This document shows positions 24,698 to 33,630 of a DNA stretch of 64,000 bases, piece by piece. Both the position numbers and the translations under genes were made by a program. The notes beneath the pieces are model-generated. The model had not been told where the DNA came from. It saw only the letters and a program-made list of their open reading frames with translations, and searched no databases. Location: positions 1-64,000 of the forward strand of contig NZ_JAZDRJ010000002.1 in assembly GCF_047501535.1 (NCBI RefSeq), read 5' to 3'. Every line of letters starts with the position of its first letter. Position 1 is the stretch's first letter. The DNA is from Yanghanlia sp047501535. Its GTDB lineage: Bacteria > Pseudomonadota > Gammaproteobacteria > Burkholderiales > Burkholderiaceae_B.

Positions 24698-25630
24698 ATG
24701 CTGACCGTGCGAGAGCTTGTCAAGGACAATGCCAACGACATCAGCTTCATCTGGCTGGCCGGCCAGCAAGCCACAGACCAAGCTCTCACCAACCACCCTG
24801 GTCGCGCCAGCGCCGACTTGGTCGGTCACCTCAACCTCATTCATCCCTCCCGCATCCAGGTGCTGGGCGCTGAAGAACTCGCCTACTACACCAACTTCAA
24901 TGCGGCGCGACGCCTCCATCTGTTAGAAGAATTGCAAGCGGGCGGTGTACCCGCCATTCTTATTGCCGAAGGCCTGCAAGCGCCGGACGGGCTGCGCGAC
25001 TTTTGCGAAACGAACGCGATTCCTCTGCTTGCCACCCACATTGACGCCGCCCAGCTCATCGACTTGCTACGCATCTATCTGGGTAAACGTCTGGCGCCCA
25101 AAACCCTGATGCATGGGGTCTTTCTCGATGTGCTGGGGGTGGGCGTACTCATCACAGGAGAATCGGGCCTGGGTAAAAGCGAGCTGGCGCTGGAACTGAT
25201 TTCACGCGGCCACGGCCTGGTGGCAGACGACGCAGTAGAACTCTCGCGCATCGCCCCCAGTATTGTGGAAGGGCACTGCCCTGCCTTGTTGCAAAATCTG
25301 CTGGAAGTGCGGGGTCTCGGCCTGCTCGATATCCGCACCATCTTTGGCGAGACATCCGTGCGCCGCAAGATGAAGCTCAGCCTGATGGTCCACTTGGTGC
25401 GCTCCACTCCGGAAAACTTCGAACGCCTGCCCGTCCAAGACCAGACCGAAGACGTGCTGGGCATTCCTGTGCCGCGCGTCATGCTGCAAGTTGCTGCGGG
25501 GCGCAACTTGGCCGTGCTGGTGGAAGCCGCCGTGCGTAACGCCATCCTGACCTTGCGTGGCATCGACACCATGGGCGAATTCATCGAACGCCAAGCGCTG
25601 GCCATCATGGAAAACAGCCGCAAAGATTAG
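24698..25630 (+). CDS. hprK: HPr kinase/phosphorylase
   Basis: HprK phosphorylates and dephosphorylates a serine of HPr-type PTS proteins. The 310-residue protein has an N-terminal HprK domain (about 1-130) and a C-terminal kinase domain with Walker A TGESGLGKSELALELI, the LVADDAVELSRI segment and the family signature LEVRGLGLLDIRTIFGE. Betaproteobacteria commonly keep ptsN-hprK-rapZ together, as here. ptsH and ptsI are not in the window. Confidence 0.95.
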   Translation: MLTVRELVKDNANDISFIWLAGQQATDQALTNHPGRASADLVGHLNLIHPSRIQVLGAEELAYYTNFNAARRLHLLEELQAGGVPAILIAEGLQAPDGLRDFCETNAIPLLATHIDAAQLIDLLRIYLGKRLAPKTLMHGVFLDVLGVGVLITGESGLGKSELALELISRGHGLVADDAVELSRIAPSIVEGHCPALLQNLLEVRGLGLLDIRTIFGETSVRRKMKLSLMVHLVRSTPENFERLPVQDQTEDVLGIPVPRVMLQVAAGRNLAVLVEAAVRNAILTLRGIDTMGEFIERQALAIMENSRKD

Positions 25631-25813
25631 CCACCTCACCCGCCCTCGCCGGGGGCGATTAGAGGTAAGGGCAGTCAATCTGCTTCGCACTTCGGGCTGC
25701 ACGCCGCGCAACTGACACCACAATCCGCTGTGGACTGTCACTCAACTTTGGTACCATTGTCTGGCAGCAAGCCTGCAAACACGCGGGCACCGGCCAACAC
25801 TGAAGATCATTCC

Positions 25814-26689
25814 ATGCAAAACATCGTTCTCCTCACCGGCATTTCAGGCTCTGGGAAATCCGTGGCTTTGCGCTTGCTGGAAGACGCGGGTTATGTCTGC
25901 GTCGACAATTTGCCAGTACGCTTCCTTCAGGAATTCATCTCCACCACACAACAGCAGGGGATAGAACGCGTAGCCGTCGCCATCGATGTGCGCACAGTAG
26001 GCGAACTGGATGAGCTCCCGGCCACTGTTCAAGAAATGCGGGCACAGGGCACCGCATTCCGCGTCATCTTCCTGGATGCCAACGACCATACCCTGCGCCA
26101 GCGTTATTCTGAATCCCGGCGCCGCCATCCACTGACAGACAGGCTGGCACTGCAGCATGGCCGCACGCCGTCGCTGCAGGAATGTATCGACACCGAACGT
26201 GAAATGCTGGCGCCCCTGCGCGAGCAAGAACATACCATCGACACGTCCGACCTCACCCCTGGCCAGTTGCGCGCCTGGGTGCGCGATCTCGTGCAAGCCG
26301 ACCGGGCGCCTGTGGTGCTGACCTTTGCCTCATTTGCCTATAAGCGCGGCGTACCGGGCGACGCCGACCTCGTATTCGACGTGCGCTGCCTGCCCAACCC
26401 CCACTACGACCAAGCGCTGCGCCCCCTTACCGGGCGTGATGAACCGGTAGCGAAATGGCTGTCGCAGTTCGGCAGCGTGGAAGCCATGGTGACAGACATC
26501 GCCGGTTATATAGAGCGCTGGCTGCCCCTGTACATGCAAGACACCCGCAACTACCTCACCGTAGCCATTGGCTGCACGGGTGGTAAACATCGTTCGGTGT
26601 ATGTGGCCGAAGAACTTGCCCGCCGCTTTGCGGATCATGCGCCGCTGATCCGGCACCGCAACCAACCACCGCCTCCTGAGCGCCCTTAG
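25814..26689 (+). CDS. rapZ: RNase adapter protein RapZ
   Basis: RapZ is a nucleotide-binding adapter which, in E. coli, steers RNase E to the GlmZ small RNA and so controls amino-sugar synthesis. The 291-residue protein has Walker A GISGSGKSVALRLLEDAGY (from residue 9) and the highly conserved C-terminal GCTGGKHRSVYVAEEL. The start MQNIVLL fits the family. It lies 183 bases after hprK in a conserved neighbourhood; whether a GlmZ-like RNA exists here is unknown. Confidence 0.95.
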   Translation: MQNIVLLTGISGSGKSVALRLLEDAGYVCVDNLPVRFLQEFISTTQQQGIERVAVAIDVRTVGELDELPATVQEMRAQGTAFRVIFLDANDHTLRQRYSESRRRHPLTDRLALQHGRTPSLQECIDTEREMLAPLREQEHTIDTSDLTPGQLRAWVRDLVQADRAPVVLTFASFAYKRGVPGDADLVFDVRCLPNPHYDQALRPLTGRDEPVAKWLSQFGSVEAMVTDIAGYIERWLPLYMQDTRNYLTVAIGCTGGKHRSVYVAEELARRFADHAPLIRHRNQPPPPERP

Positions 26690-26704
26690 GAGCCCACGCC
26701 GGCC

Positions 26705-27853
26705 ATGACGACAACGCCTTCCCCAAGTACACCCTGGAAAACGCTTGCCGTTTTGCTAACGATTGCGGCCATGCTGGCAGGCTGCGGCTCATCGCCCAAG
26801 CAGCGCTCGTCAGCAAGAGGCGCCCCGCCCTATACGGGCGGCGGCTATTACAAAGACGACGGCCCTGGCCGCAACATCCCCGCCAATGTGGCCAACACGC
26901 CCGATGCCGTACCGCGCATCGAGCCTCACAACAGCGCCAATTTCCGCCCCTATACAGTGTTGGGCCAGCGCTTTGTGCCCGTCAGCGCCACCACCCAATT
27001 GCGCCAGCGCGGGGTGGCGTCGTGGTATGGCCGTAAATTCCATGGCCAGAAAACGGCTAACGGCGAAACCTACGACATGTACGCTATGACAGCGGCCCAC
27101 CCAACCCTGCCGCTACCCAGCTACGCCCGGGTCACGCATGTGCAAAGCGGCCGCAGCATCATTGTGCGCGTGAACGACCGCGGCCCTTTCCTGCGAGGCC
27201 GCATCATCGACCTCTCCTACGCAGCAGCTGCCAAGCTGGGCATCATTGGTCAGGGCAGCGATGTGGTGGAAGTCGAAGCCATCACCCATGCGGATATCCG
27301 CAAGGGGCTGAACATGGCGGCCGCTCCGGCGCCCTCCAAATCCATCGCAACCCAAACGGTGCAGCCAACGAAAACTGTGGCCTCGGCGGCCCATGCACCC
27401 GCACCGGAACCCGCCCGGGCCTCGGCTTCCCCCAATTCCCAAGGATCGGAGCCTGACACCACTCCAGCACCGATTCCAGTGGCCACCAGTTCCCCTCACA
27501 GCCCCCAGGAAGTCGCCGCCGACTCCCCCGTCACGCCCGACGCCCTGGCGGCGCTTGATCAGCAAACACTAGAAACCTTACGAGGCAGCCACAGCCCGGC
27601 TGTCACTCAAGAACCGAGCGAAGGCATTTATCTGCAGTTCGGCGCTTTTGGCAGCTATATTTCTGCCGATCAACTTGCCAACCGCCTGAACAACGAAATC
27701 GCCCACGTAGAAACCCGCAACGCCCGCGTCCATAGCGGGCAAGACTTGCACCGGGTACGCATCGGCCCTTACCCATCCCGCACTGCTGCGGTCAACGCGG
27801 CTGTCCGTATCCAAGAGGCGACTGGCTTGCAACCCACTCTGGCGCAGCGGTAA
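26705..27853 (+). CDS. rlpA: RlpA-like septal lipoprotein with SPOR domain
   Basis: RlpA proteins are outer-membrane lipoproteins that cleave denuded glycan strands at the division septum. The 382-residue protein has a lipobox (LAGC, Cys near residue 21) and a double-psi beta-barrel domain at about 100-195 (GVASWYGRKFHGQKTANGE, VRVNDRGPFLRGRIIDLSY). A Pro/Ala/Ser-rich linker leads to a C-terminal SPOR domain at about 305-380 that would bind denuded septal peptidoglycan. It follows rapZ by 15 bases and ends facing rsmI. Confidence 0.93.
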   Translation: MTTTPSPSTPWKTLAVLLTIAAMLAGCGSSPKQRSSARGAPPYTGGGYYKDDGPGRNIPANVANTPDAVPRIEPHNSANFRPYTVLGQRFVPVSATTQLRQRGVASWYGRKFHGQKTANGETYDMYAMTAAHPTLPLPSYARVTHVQSGRSIIVRVNDRGPFLRGRIIDLSYAAAAKLGIIGQGSDVVEVEAITHADIRKGLNMAAAPAPSKSIATQTVQPTKTVASAAHAPAPEPARASASPNSQGSEPDTTPAPIPVATSSPHSPQEVAADSPVTPDALAALDQQTLETLRGSHSPAVTQEPSEGIYLQFGAFGSYISADQLANRLNNEIAHVETRNARVHSGQDLHRVRIGPYPSRTAAVNAAVRIQEATGLQPTLAQR

Positions 27854-27858
27854 GTCAG

Positions 27859-27880
27859 GCCGCGGCAAGCACACCGCGGC
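27859..27880. terminator. GC-rich hairpin between convergent rlpA and rsmI
   Basis: A 7-bp stem, GCCGCGG and CCGCGGC, with an 8-base loop lies 6 bases after the rlpA stop. No clear T-run follows, so its role as a terminator is only suggested by position between converging genes. Confidence 0.45.
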
Positions 27881-27900
27881 TCTAGGGCCAACCGTGTTTC

Positions 27901-28836
27901 CTAAGAATCTCTGCTTGCGCTACGCTCTAGCGCCACGGCGTACAGTGCATCGCGCGGGGCGCCACTCACTTTGGCCGCCACCTTTACCGCATCACGCACG
28001 GACAACACCTCAAGTAAAGCGTCCAATAAGGTAAGCGCCTGCGCATCTATGGCGTCGCCGACAGCAGCTTCGGCTTCGTGCAGAATCAGCACGAACTCCC
28101 CCTGGCTGCGGTGGCTCTCGGCATCGAACCAAGCCGCCGCGTCGGCCAGCGCCAGTGTTTCTACCTGTTCGAAGCGCTTAGTCAGTTCCCGGGCAATGCT
28201 CAAGCGCCGCGTTGGACCCCATACAGCCAGCATGTCATCAACCGTGGCCCGTACCCGGTGCGGCGACTCGAACAGCACCACAGGTGCCGCCATGGCGCCC
28301 CACTTCTGTAACCACTTGCGGCGGGCGCCCTGCTTTGGCGGCGCAAACCCGGCGAATATAAAGGCTGGGTTTTCATCAGAAGTAACACCTGCCGCCATCA
28401 GCGCCGTAATCACCGCACTTGCACCCGGTATCGGCACCACTTGATAGCCCGCCTCGCGCACCCGCCGCACAATGCGCCCGCCTGGGTCGCTGACAGCCGG
28501 TGCACCAGCGTCGGAAATCAGGGCCACTCGTTCACCAGCCTCCAGGCGCTGCACAATAGCGTCGGCTGCGGCCGCCTCGTTATGCCGATGCGCCGCCATA
28601 AGCGGGGTGCTGATGCCCCAGGCGTCCAGCAAGGGGCGACTGGAACGGGTGTCTTCGGCAGCAATCACATCGCATTGCCGTAAGGCCTGCCAGGCTCGCA
28701 AACCCAAATCGCCCAGATTGCCGATCGGCGTTGCGACGACATATAGCGCCGCCGTCGGCCAGTGCTGGCCCGCCACACGCTCAGCGAGATGTTTCCATGT
28801 CGCTGAGGCTTCCATAAATTGACTATCGTCGTTCAT
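27901..28836 (-). CDS. rsmI: 16S rRNA (cytidine(1402)-2'-O)-methyltransferase RsmI
   Basis: RsmI methylates the ribose of C1402 in 16S rRNA. The 311-residue protein has the tetrapyrrole-methylase-like fold with ALYVVATPIGNLGDLGLRAW, AAEDTRSSRPLL and ALISDAGAPAVSDPG. A short C-terminal helical domain follows. The start MNDDSQF gives a normal length; MEASATW seven codons later is an alternative. It is divergent from yraN with a 33-base gap, the rsmI-yraN-diaA-dolP neighbourhood known from E. coli. Confidence 0.94.
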   Translation of the reverse strand: MNDDSQFMEASATWKHLAERVAGQHWPTAALYVVATPIGNLGDLGLRAWQALRQCDVIAAEDTRSSRPLLDAWGISTPLMAAHRHNEAAAADAIVQRLEAGERVALISDAGAPAVSDPGGRIVRRVREAGYQVVPIPGASAVITALMAAGVTSDENPAFIFAGFAPPKQGARRKWLQKWGAMAAPVVLFESPHRVRATVDDMLAVWGPTRRLSIARELTKRFEQVETLALADAAAWFDAESHRSQGEFVLILHEAEAAVGDAIDAQALTLLDALLEVLSVRDAVKVAAKVSGAPRDALYAVALERSASRDS

Positions 28837-28869
28837 ACTGCGCTTATCCCGCGTAAAGGCAATGATGAC

Positions 28870-29247
28870 ATGGCACCTTCCCCCTCCCAGACAACCGGCC
28901 ATCAATCAGAACACCGCAGCGCTGTCTGGCTGGAACGTCAGGGCTTGCAGGTGCTAGAGCGCAATTTGCTCTGCCGGGCCGGCGAAATCGATCTGGTTGC
29001 CCGCGATGGCGACGTGCTGGTATTCGTGGAAGTCAGACACCGGGGCTCCGCCAGCCACGGCGGAGCCGCTGCCAGTGTAAACCGCCGTAAACAACAGCGC
29101 TTGCTACGGGCTGCCCGATTTTTCCTTCCAAGTATCGTCCGGCGTCACTTTCTGGGGCGCACTCCCGCCTGCCGTTTTGACGTCATCTGCGAGCAGGAAG
29201 GGCGGATTGAATGGATTCGACACGCCTTCATGCAAGAATACCGCTGA
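28870..29247 (+). CDS. yraN: YraN family (UPF0102) endonuclease-like protein
   Basis: This 125-residue protein has a PD-(D/E)XK nuclease-like core: CRAGEIDLVARDGDVLVFVEVRHR holds the acidic residues and the ExK-like strand (EVR here). YraN proteins are conserved and of unclear function, usually beside rsmI and diaA. The start MAPSPSQ is chosen because upstream in-frame codons run into the rsmI promoter region. diaA follows after 31 bases. Confidence 0.88.
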   Translation: MAPSPSQTTGHQSEHRSAVWLERQGLQVLERNLLCRAGEIDLVARDGDVLVFVEVRHRGSASHGGAAASVNRRKQQRLLRAARFFLPSIVRRHFLGRTPACRFDVICEQEGRIEWIRHAFMQEYR

Positions 29248-29278
29248 CTAAAAATCGAAAAATGAGATAATCGGGTCT

Positions 29279-29872
29279 ATGGACATGACAGCACACATGG
29301 CATCGCACTTTGACGACGCCGTCGATACGTTCAAAGCCAGCGCGCGCGAACTGGCTGCGCCGCTCTCGGTCGCCGTTGAACACCTCTTTGGCGCACTAGC
29401 CAACAACAACAAAATACTCGCGTGCGGCAATGGGGGTTCTGCAGCGGATGCCCAGCACTTCATTGCCGAACTCGTCGGCCGCTTTGAGCGCGACCGTCTG
29501 CCGCTTGCAGGTATCGCCCTCAACACAGACACCTCTATTCTCACCGCCGTGGGTAACGATTACGGCTTCAACGCTGTATTCGAGCGCCAGGTCAACGCAC
29601 TGGGCCAGCCGGGAGATGTCTTGGTGGCAATATCCACCAGCGGCAACTCGCCCAACGTCATCAAAGCCATCGAGGCCGCCCACGACCGCGAAATGACGGT
29701 GATCGCCCTTACCGGTAAGGGCGGTGGCGAAATCGGCGGCATGCTCAGCGACGCCGACATCCACCTTTGCGTTCCGCATGACCGCACCATGCGCATCCAA
29801 GAAGTCCACATCCTTTTGCTGCACGCTTTGTGCGACGGCATCGACGCCCTGCTCCTCGGAGACACACTCTAA
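29279..29872 (+). CDS. diaA: SIS-domain DnaA initiator-associating protein DiaA / phosphoheptose isomerase family
   Basis: The 197-residue SIS-domain protein has the sugar-phosphate-type motif CGNGGSAADAQHFIAEL and ISTSGNSPNVIKAIEAA. In sequence it resembles both DiaA, which promotes DnaA assembly at oriC, and GmhA. DiaA is preferred because it lies between yraN and a dolP-like gene, as in E. coli. The GmhA reaction cannot be excluded, and the window also holds rfaE2. Its TAA overlaps the next ATG by one base. Confidence 0.82.
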   Translation: MDMTAHMASHFDDAVDTFKASARELAAPLSVAVEHLFGALANNNKILACGNGGSAADAQHFIAELVGRFERDRLPLAGIALNTDTSILTAVGNDYGFNAVFERQVNALGQPGDVLVAISTSGNSPNVIKAIEAAHDREMTVIALTGKGGGEIGGMLSDADIHLCVPHDRTMRIQEVHILLLHALCDGIDALLLGDTL

Positions 29873-30588
29873 TGTCACGTACCCATTCCTCGCCACGCCT
29901 GCTGTTCACTTGCCTGTCTCTGGCCGCCCTGGTCACATTATCCGGCTGCGGCGCAATTGTTGTTGGCGGCGCTGCGGCGACCACTGCAGTTGTCGCTACC
30001 GACAGGCGCACTGCAGGCGAACAGGTTGAAGACAAGGCCATCGTTCTGAAGGTCGAAAATGAAATGCGCAACCTCTTTGCCGACACCCAGAATCTGCGCA
30101 TCAATGCCTATTCCTATGCCGGCCAAGTTCTGCTGCTGGGCGATGTCCCCACCGCACAAGACAAACAACGCGCCGGCGAGGCGGCGGCCAAAGTAGAAAA
30201 AGTCCGGCGAGTCGTTAACGAATTGCGGGTGGGCGATATCACGCCGGTCAGCGTACGCACCAACGACACCTGGCTTAGCTCCAAGGTTCGCACTACGCTT
30301 ATCAACACCAAAGACGTCCCGTTCCGCACCATCAACGTCACGACGGAACGAGGCATCGTTTATCTTCAGGGCCGCGTCACCCAAGACGAAGCCGACCGTG
30401 CGGGCATTGCTACTGCCGGCGTATCCGGTATCAACAAAGTCGTAAAATTGTTCGACATCGTTTCGCCCGAAAGCCTGCTGCAACCGACGTCGTCCGCGCC
30501 GATCGAAGAGCCTAACCTACAGTCCACCAATAACACCACCGACACCGCCCCCCAAACCGGCGATGTCCAAGCAATGCCTGTGCAATGA
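29872..30588 (+). CDS. dolP: BON-domain outer-membrane lipoprotein DolP-like
   Basis: The 238-residue protein has a lipoprotein signal (LVTLSGC, Cys near residue 26) and two BON domains (about 60-125 and 135-205). A Thr/Asn-rich tail ends the protein. DolP (YraP) supports outer-membrane integrity and BAM function in E. coli. The start MSRTHSSPRLL overlaps the diaA stop by one base. The stop overlaps the next gene by four bases (ATGA), so the diaA-dolP-tlpA genes form a compact operon. Confidence 0.88.
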   Translation: MSRTHSSPRLLFTCLSLAALVTLSGCGAIVVGGAAATTAVVATDRRTAGEQVEDKAIVLKVENEMRNLFADTQNLRINAYSYAGQVLLLGDVPTAQDKQRAGEAAAKVEKVRRVVNELRVGDITPVSVRTNDTWLSSKVRTTLINTKDVPFRTINVTTERGIVYLQGRVTQDEADRAGIATAGVSGINKVVKLFDIVSPESLLQPTSSAPIEEPNLQSTNNTTDTAPQTGDVQAMPVQ

Positions 30589-31076
30589 AGAAACTATTTT
30601 TAGCCATCATCGCCATCGTAGTCGTAGCAGCCGTGGTTGTCTGGCAACTGCCTAGCGACGCCCAAACCGCGCCTGATGTCCAATTTACTACGCTGGACGG
30701 CGAACAGTTCACCACTCAAGACCTGCGTGGCAAGGTCGTGCTCGTAAAGTTCTGGGCCACAAACTGCACCACCTGTGTTGCACAAATGCCCAGCAACATC
30801 GAGAACTACAACAACCTGAAAGATCGTGGTTACGACACCATTGCTGTAGCCATGAAGTATGATCCGCCCAATTACGTAAAGAACTTTGCTGAATCGCGTC
30901 AGCTGCCCTTTAAGGTCGTCATCGACTCCACCGGCGAACTCGCCCAAGCATTTGGCGATGTCCGCCTGACACCGACTGCATTTCTCATCGACAAGCAGGG
31001 CAACATCATCCGGCGCTACCTCGGCAACTACGACAAAGAAGCCTTTCTGGCTACTGTTAACAAGGCTTTGGGCTGA
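30585..31076 (+). CDS. TlpA/ResA-like thioredoxin-fold protein
   Basis: The 163-residue protein has an uncleaved N-terminal membrane anchor (about 2-19) and a TlpA-type thioredoxin fold facing the periplasm. The active site is FWATNCTTCVAQMP, a CTTC motif in place of the more usual CxPC, with the cis-proline in LTPTAF. It probably exchanges disulfides in periplasmic or cytochrome c-type proteins. It overlaps dolP by four bases and lies 15 bases before argB. Confidence 0.88.
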   Translation: MKKLFLAIIAIVVVAAVVVWQLPSDAQTAPDVQFTTLDGEQFTTQDLRGKVVLVKFWATNCTTCVAQMPSNIENYNNLKDRGYDTIAVAMKYDPPNYVKNFAESRQLPFKVVIDSTGELAQAFGDVRLTPTAFLIDKQGNIIRRYLGNYDKEAFLATVNKALG

Positions 31077-31091
31077 TCCCACCTACGAGAC

Positions 31092-31988
31092 ATGACTGAC
31101 ACCGAAAAAAATTACTCCGCCACCGTCAAGGCTGACGTCCTTTCGGAGGCCTTGCCGTATATCCGTCGTTTCCATGGCAAAACCATTGTCATCAAATACG
31201 GCGGCAACGCCATGACGGAAGAGCACCTGCAGCGCAGCTTTGCGCACGATGTGGTGTTGTTGAAATTGGTTGGCATCAACCCCGTCGTCGTGCACGGAGG
31301 CGGCCCGCAAATCAATGCAGCGCTGAAGCGCATTGGCAAGGAAGGCACGTTCATCCAAGGCATGCGCGTCACCGACGCCGAAACCATGGAAGTGGTTGAA
31401 TGGGTGCTGGGCGGCCAAGTGCAACAGGACATCGTCATGATGATTAACGAGGCGGGTGGCAAGGCCGTCGGCCTCACAGGGAAAGACGGCTGCCTGATCC
31501 AAGCGCGCAAAAAGCTGATGGACAACCCGGATCAACCCGGCGAAACCCTCGACATCGGCTTTGTGGGCGACATCACCCGGGTGGAGCCTGCCGTCGTCAA
31601 GGCTCTGCAGGACGACCAGTTCATCCCGGTGATTTCTTCTATTGGTTACAACGAAAGCGATGGCCAGGCCTACAACATCAACGCCGACGTCGTCGCCGGC
31701 AAGATGGCCGAAGTGCTGGGTGCAGAAAAACTCGTCATGCTGACCAACACACCTGGCGTGCTCGACAAACAAGGTGAGCTGCTGCGCAAACTTTCTGCCA
31801 GCACCATCGACGCGCTATTCGCAGACGGCACGATTTCCGGCGGCATGCTGCCAAAAATCGCCTCGGCACTTGATGCCGCCCGCACAGGCGTCAATTCCGT
31901 TCACATCGTAGATGGCCGAGTTCCGCATTGCCTGTTGCTGGAAATCCTGACCGACCAGGGCGTCGGCACCATGATCACTTCGCATTAA
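31092..31988 (+). CDS. argB: Acetylglutamate kinase
   Basis: ArgB phosphorylates N-acetylglutamate in arginine synthesis. The 298-residue protein has the amino-acid-kinase fold with IKYGGNAMTEEHL, VVVHGGGPQINAAL and the C-terminal LEILTDQGVGTMI. Its length and N-terminal extension (SEALPYIRRFHGK) fit the arginine-sensitive hexameric type, though regulation is inferred only. It is followed by two GC-rich hairpins before the 5'-nucleotidase gene. Confidence 0.96.
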   Translation: MTDTEKNYSATVKADVLSEALPYIRRFHGKTIVIKYGGNAMTEEHLQRSFAHDVVLLKLVGINPVVVHGGGPQINAALKRIGKEGTFIQGMRVTDAETMEVVEWVLGGQVQQDIVMMINEAGGKAVGLTGKDGCLIQARKKLMDNPDQPGETLDIGFVGDITRVEPAVVKALQDDQFIPVISSIGYNESDGQAYNINADVVAGKMAEVLGAEKLVMLTNTPGVLDKQGELLRKLSASTIDALFADGTISGGMLPKIASALDAARTGVNSVHIVDGRVPHCLLLEILTDQGVGTMITSH

Positions 31989-32004
31989 TTCAGGTGCTCA
32001 TTCC

Positions 32005-32030
32005 CGCCCCGGTATGGCCACGCCGGGGCG
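32005..32030 (+). terminator. Hairpin 1 after argB
   Basis: An 8-bp stem CGCCCCGG/CCGGGGCG with a 10-base loop lies 17 bases after the argB stop. No T-run follows. With the hairpin at 32042-32068 it may terminate or stabilise the argB transcript. Confidence 0.45.
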
Positions 32031-32041
32031 CCAGTCGCGCA

Positions 32042-32068
32042 AGCGCCTACCGCTGCACAATAGGCGCT
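32042..32068 (+). other. Hairpin 2 upstream of the 5'-nucleotidase gene
   Basis: An 8-bp stem AGCGCCTA/TAGGCGCT with an 11-base loop lies 37 bases upstream of the next start codon. It may be part of the argB terminator region or a leader structure. Confidence 0.35.
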
Positions 32069-32104
32069 GCCGTAAACCGGGGCGGCAGCCCTGCTTCCTC
32101 TCAA

Positions 32105-32830
32105 ATGCCCCCATTACGCAAACCCACCGCCTTGCACTACCCTCGCCGCCCTGGCGCGGACGACACGGTATGGCTGTTTGACCTCGACAATACGCTGCAC
32201 GATTGCTCACGCCATATCTTCCAGCGTATCGACAGCAAAATGTCCGACCTCATCATGGAATGGCTGGATCTTGACCGTAACGAGGCCGACGCATTGCGTC
32301 TGGACTACTGGAAGCGCTACGGCGCCACCGCAGCGGGCCTGGAGCTTCACCATGACATCGCCGCTTCCGACTTCATCGCAGCCGCTCACGACTTTGATGT
32401 GCGTGGCCTAGTTCACGCCGAACGCGGGCTGGCTCGCAAGCTGGCCCAATTGCGGGGGCGAAAAATACTACTGACTAACGCACCGGAACGCTACGCACGC
32501 GACGTTCTACGCATTCTGGGAATCTTGCACCACTTTGAAATGCTCTGGAGCATCGACCACATGCACCTCCAGGGGCGACTGCGCTGCAAACCCTCCGTCG
32601 CCATGATGCGCCAGCTGCTGGCCCGCCTACGCGTACCCGCCCATCGAGTCGTGCTAGTGGACGACACCCTTGCCAACTTGCGTAGCGCCAAAGCCATCGG
32701 CATGGGCACCGTACTGTGCCACCACCCCGACACCCCGCACAACGCCCGCCACCATGGCCGCAGCCCCTACATCGACAAACGCATCAACCGCATCGGCCAA
32801 CTCCTTAAAACGGGGTCTGTCCCGGTTTAA
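32105..32830 (+). CDS. Pyrimidine 5'-nucleotidase (HAD superfamily, SDT1-like)
   Basis: The 241-residue HAD phosphatase has the nucleophile motif VWLFDLDNTLHDC, KILLTNAPERYARDVL and the acidic motif VVLVDDTLANLRSAKAIG. This matches the pyrimidine 5'-nucleotidase/SDT1 group, which dephosphorylates nucleoside monophosphates. The start MPPLRKPTAL is chosen because the upstream in-frame region overlaps argB. The last five residues (GSVPV) and the stop codon come from a dispersed repeat element, so the native C terminus may have been different. Confidence 0.87.
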   Translation: MPPLRKPTALHYPRRPGADDTVWLFDLDNTLHDCSRHIFQRIDSKMSDLIMEWLDLDRNEADALRLDYWKRYGATAAGLELHHDIAASDFIAAAHDFDVRGLVHAERGLARKLAQLRGRKILLTNAPERYARDVLRILGILHHFEMLWSIDHMHLQGRLRCKPSVAMMRQLLARLRVPAHRVVLVDDTLANLRSAKAIGMGTVLCHHPDTPHNARHHGRSPYIDKRINRIGQLLKTGSVPV

Positions 32831-32834
32831 GGAG
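32801..32834. terminator. Near-perfect palindrome between convergent genes
   Basis: CTCCTTAAA at 32801 pairs with TTTAAGGAG ending at 32834, and the stem continues through CGGG/CCCG with one A-C mismatch around a 4-6 base loop. It overlaps the 5'-nucleotidase stop codon and the repeat element. Its position suits a bidirectional terminator for this gene and the opposing ABC operon. Confidence 0.6.
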
Positions 32835-32845
32835 TTTGTCAGGTT
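32803..32845 (-). repeat. 42-bp element copy 2 (3' end of the 5'-nucleotidase gene)
   Basis: On the minus strand this reads AACCTGACA, a short variable stretch, CTTAAACCGGGACAGACCCC, then GTTTTAAG. It supplies codons for GSVPV and the TAA of the 5'-nucleotidase gene. It ends 2 bases before the stop codon of the opposing ABC ATPase gene. Confidence 0.9.
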
Positions 32846-32847
32846 TA

Positions 32848-33630
32848 TTAGCGGCTGGTGGTGGCTTCCATGCTGCGCATGACTTCTTCTTGCACGGTGC
32901 CCCAGATTTGGGACTTCAGTTCGTTGTAGCGCGCCGAGAGTTGGACGTCGGCATTGCGCGGCATGGGCAGGTCGTTCTGCAAGTCAGTGACGATGCGACC
33001 GGGGCGGGCGCTCATGATGAGCATGCGTGTAGACAGCAGCAAGGCTTCATCAATTGAGTGGGTGATGAAGACAATGGTCTTGCCGCTTTGTTCGTAGATA
33101 CGCAGCAATTCGTCTTGCAGGACTTGGCGCGTCATGGCGTCAAGCGCGGCAAAGGGTTCATCCAGCAGAATGACGTCGGGGTCGTTGGCCAGCACTCGGG
33201 CAATTGAAACGCGCTGTCGCATGCCGCCGGACAGGGCATTGGGGAACTTATCTTCAAAGCCCTGCAGCCCGACCATGTCGATAAATCGCTTGGCCGTTTC
33301 GTTGCGTTCGGCTTTGCCGATGCCCTTCATCTTCAGGCCAAACGCCACGTTGTCCAATACGGTCAGCCACGGAAATAAAGCGTATTGCTGGAACACCATG
33401 CCACAATGCGGGTCCACCTTGGTGACTTCGCGACCGTTGACCATGATGCGCCCTTGTGTCGGGCTGAGGAAGCCCGTGATCAGGTTCAGTAAAGTGGATT
33501 TCCCACAACCTGATGCCCCAAGCAGTACGGCGAATTCGCCCCGCTTGATTTCAAGATCGACATTTTGCAGGGCTTGAAATTCGCCGAAATTCTTCGAAAC
33601 GCCCTGGATGGAAATCATGGATTCACTCAT
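32848..33630 (-). CDS. ABC transporter ATP-binding protein (SsuB/TauB-like)
   Basis: This 260-residue ATPase drives import with the permease and binding protein encoded just upstream. Walker A is GASGCGKSTLLNLITG, the signature is LSGGMRQRVSIARVL and Walker B is VILLDEPFAALD, followed by FITHSIDEALLLS. It belongs to the nitrate/sulfonate/taurine subfamily. The start MSESMISIQG overlaps the permease stop by four bases (ATGA), so it was preferred over upstream in-frame codons. The substrate is not identifiable. Confidence 0.93.
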   Translation of the reverse strand: MSESMISIQGVSKNFGEFQALQNVDLEIKRGEFAVLLGASGCGKSTLLNLITGFLSPTQGRIMVNGREVTKVDPHCGMVFQQYALFPWLTVLDNVAFGLKMKGIGKAERNETAKRFIDMVGLQGFEDKFPNALSGGMRQRVSIARVLANDPDVILLDEPFAALDAMTRQVLQDELLRIYEQSGKTIVFITHSIDEALLLSTRMLIMSARPGRIVTDLQNDLPMPRNADVQLSARYNELKSQIWGTVQEEVMRSMEATTSR